Below, one piece after another: positions 15,281 through 15,950 of a DNA stretch of 15,950 nt (positions are counted from its first letter, which is position 1; each line of letters opens with the position of its first letter). The DNA lies in contig NZ_CAJTSC010000066.1 in NCBI RefSeq assembly GCF_910578895.1, positions 1-15,950 on the forward strand. Reading direction: 5' to 3'. Origin of the DNA: an uncultured Bacteroides sp. (GTDB lineage: Bacteria > Bacteroidota > Bacteroidia > Bacteroidales > Bacteroidaceae). The notes under the pieces are model-generated. The model was not told the origin of the DNA, did no database searches, and worked only from the letters and a program-made list of their open reading frames with translations. Made by a program: the position numbers and the translations under genes.

Positions 15281-15294
15281 AATATATTTATTGT
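15279..15294. promoter_or_regulatory. Candidate operator overlapping the -33 region
   Basis: ACAATA (15279-15284) and TATTGT (15289-15294) are perfect inverted half-sites with a 4-bp spacer, touching the -33 element. Size and place fit a dimeric XRE repressor acting on its own promoter. In such AT-rich DNA a chance repeat of this length is possible. Confidence 0.4.
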
Positions 15295-15351
15295 GACATA
15301 AAACTATTTACGTATTTACCTAATAATTTGATTTAGAATATAAAATTATAG

Positions 15352-15540
15352 TCAACAATACGGTAAATCAAGCTTAATCGTCTTAGTAGCCTCTTCCTTT
15401 TTAGCATCAACAACCTTTGCATACACTTGAGTTGTACGGACATTCGTATGACCAAGCATTTTGCTAACAGTATAAATGTCTGTTCCTCCGGCGAGTTGCA
15501 GGGTTGCATACGAGTGCCTAAAACAATGAAAAGTGATAGG
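15352..15540 (-). pseudogene. C-terminal remnant of a Bacteroides-type tyrosine integrase
   Basis: On the minus strand the frame from 15540 to the TGA at 15354-15352 reads PITFHCFRHSYATLQLAGG, then DIYTVSKMLGHTNVRTTQ and VYAKVVDAKKEEATKTIKLD, ending PYC. This is the tail of a conjugative-transposon type integrase and keeps the HxxR motif (HCFRH), the second histidine (LGH) and the tyrosine nucleophile (QVYAKV). The arm-binding, core-binding and first half of the catalytic domain are absent. The codon just upstream in frame is TAG (15543-15541) and the DNA beyond is unrelated, so the gene is broken at about 15540. The intact length of such proteins is about 400 residues, against 62 here. It is non-functional as it stands. 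Confidence 0.85.
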
Positions 15541-15765
15541 CTATGCAAAGAAACACAGAGAGGTAAAGATTAAACGTAAGTCGTTTGAAATGAACGGTAT
15601 TTCAGCATTCTGCCAAGTAGAGAAAATGCAAACAGCAACAGAATATTGAGGTTGTTCAGTTACCAAACCGTTAGCCGGGCAGTTACCGAAACGGGAATAG
15701 GTAACGGCAGGCAATGAAAAGAAACCCTCACCGTTTTGTTGGCGCTCATACACAGTGTTTTGCAT
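15541..15765 (-). CDS. Doubtful small ORF in the end region of the right-hand element
   Basis: A frame of 74 codons begins MQNTVYERQQNGEGFF and stops at TAG next to the point where the integrase remnant is cut. No domain, membrane segment or metal site is recognised. It lies in the leader of the divergent integrase gene and covers the GTTACC repeats at 15657-15705, which suggests recombination-site DNA that happens to be open. It may still be annotated as a hypothetical protein in related genomes. Confidence 0.22.
   Translation of the reverse strand: MQNTVYERQQNGEGFFSLPAVTYSRFGNCPANGLVTEQPQYSVAVCIFSTWQNAEIPFISNDLRLIFTSLCFFA
15657..15705. repeat. GTTACC repeats upstream of the right-hand integrase
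   Basis: CAGTTACC occurs at 15657-15664 and 15680-15687 (23 bp apart, followed by AAACCG and GAAACGG), and GGTAACGG in the opposite direction at 15700-15707. Repeats of this size between an element end and its integrase gene are the usual form of arm-type binding sites for integrases with an N-terminal arm-binding domain, such as the one at 15817. This is inferred from position. Confidence 0.4.
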
Positions 15766-15789
15766 ATCAAGGAACGCTTATACGGCAAG

Positions 15790-15797
15790 TAATTTTG
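15790..15797 (+). promoter_or_regulatory. -7 promoter element ahead of the right-hand integrase
   Basis: TAATTTTG is an exact match to the Bacteroidota -7 element TAnnTTTG, 19 bp before the ATG at 15817. The nearest upstream TTTG (15759-15762) is too far for a standard -33 box. The same bases, with one more on each side (GTAATTTTGC, 15789-15798), match the CTnDOT attachment core GTANNTTTGC, so a recombination site is an alternative reading. Confidence 0.45.
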
Positions 15798-15816
15798 CAC
15801 TAAAAAATATAAGCGT

Positions 15817-15950
15817 ATGAAAGTAGAAAAATTCAAGGTGTTGCTCTACCTCAAAAAGAGCGGACTGGACAAGTCGGGCAAGGCTCCCATCATGGGACGC
15901 ATAACCGTGAACCGCACGATGGCACAGTTCGGATCTAAGCTATCCTGCAC
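15817..15950 (+). CDS. N-terminal part of an arm-domain tyrosine integrase (right-hand element), truncated by the window edge
   Basis: From the ATG at 15817 the frame stays open to the window end (44 codons) and reads MKVEKFKVLLYLKKSG, then KAPIMGRITVNRTMAQF. This is the arm-type DNA-binding domain that begins Bacteroides conjugative-transposon integrases of the IntDOT kind, with the characteristic FKVLxYLKK and PIMGRITVN segments. The catalytic domain lies outside the window. It is transcribed away from the integrase remnant at 15352-15540 and its base composition is visibly richer in G+C than the operon to the left, fitting a separate element. It would catalyse integration and excision of the element that extends to the right. 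Confidence 0.85.
   Translation, partial: MKVEKFKVLLYLKKSGLDKSGKAPIMGRITVNRTMAQFGSKLSC

Noticed and set aside
15333..15548. 71-codon leftward open frame over the integrase remnant
   Set aside because: It is in a different frame from the recognisable integrase tail (PITFHCFRH and onward), which is the real coding remnant.

Overview
The window looks like Bacteroidota DNA, most likely Bacteroidales (Bacteroides, Parabacteroides or Prevotella). It is AT-rich, has the Bacteroidota promoter element TAnnTTTG (TATCTTTG ahead of the regulator at 15222), few Shine-Dalgarno sites, and the typical mobile-element genes of that group: a MobV relaxase, a DUF3987-type ATPase, a zinc-finger/Toprim-like primase, an excisionase-like HTH protein, and integrases of the Bacteroides conjugative-transposon type. 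No rRNA, tRNA, CRISPR array or insertion sequence was seen.

Layout. (1) Positions 1-78 hold the first codons of an unknown leftward gene. (2) Positions 79-5408 are an integration and mobilisation module: a rightward tyrosine recombinase, then, tail to tail, a leftward series that reads (in transcription order) HTH/excisionase-like, DUF3987 ATPase, Toprim-like primase, MobV relaxase. Two large inverted-repeat structures lie in this series, a probable oriT region upstream of mobV (2362-2521) and a 22-bp perfect inverted repeat in a field of TGCAGTT repeats (3579-3658). (3) Positions 5409-5706 are non-coding, with a 27-nt palindrome and a nested inverted repeat. (4) Positions 5707-15222 are a compact leftward operon: a small XRE-type repressor, a 2302-residue GHKL (sacsin/Hsp90-like) ATPase with a possible LOTUS-like domain at its N-terminus, and an UPF1-like SF1 helicase fused to a C-terminal PIN nuclease. 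The last two genes practically abut. (5) Positions 15352-15540 are the C-terminal remnant of a Bacteroides-type tyrosine integrase, cut abruptly at about 15540. (6) From 15541 there is an apparently different element, whose own integrase starts at 15817 and runs off the window.

How it fits together. The left module is a mobilisable element: integrase and HTH protein for integration and excision, MobV for nicking at oriT, and the ATPase and primase-like proteins for DNA processing after transfer. The regulator/GHKL/helicase-nuclease operon has the look of cargo. Its size, its regulator, its context in mobile DNA and its pairing of a large ATPase with an RNA/DNA helicase-nuclease suggest an anti-phage or anti-plasmid system. 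I do not recognise it as a named system. That function is inference; the domains and motifs are seen in the sequence.
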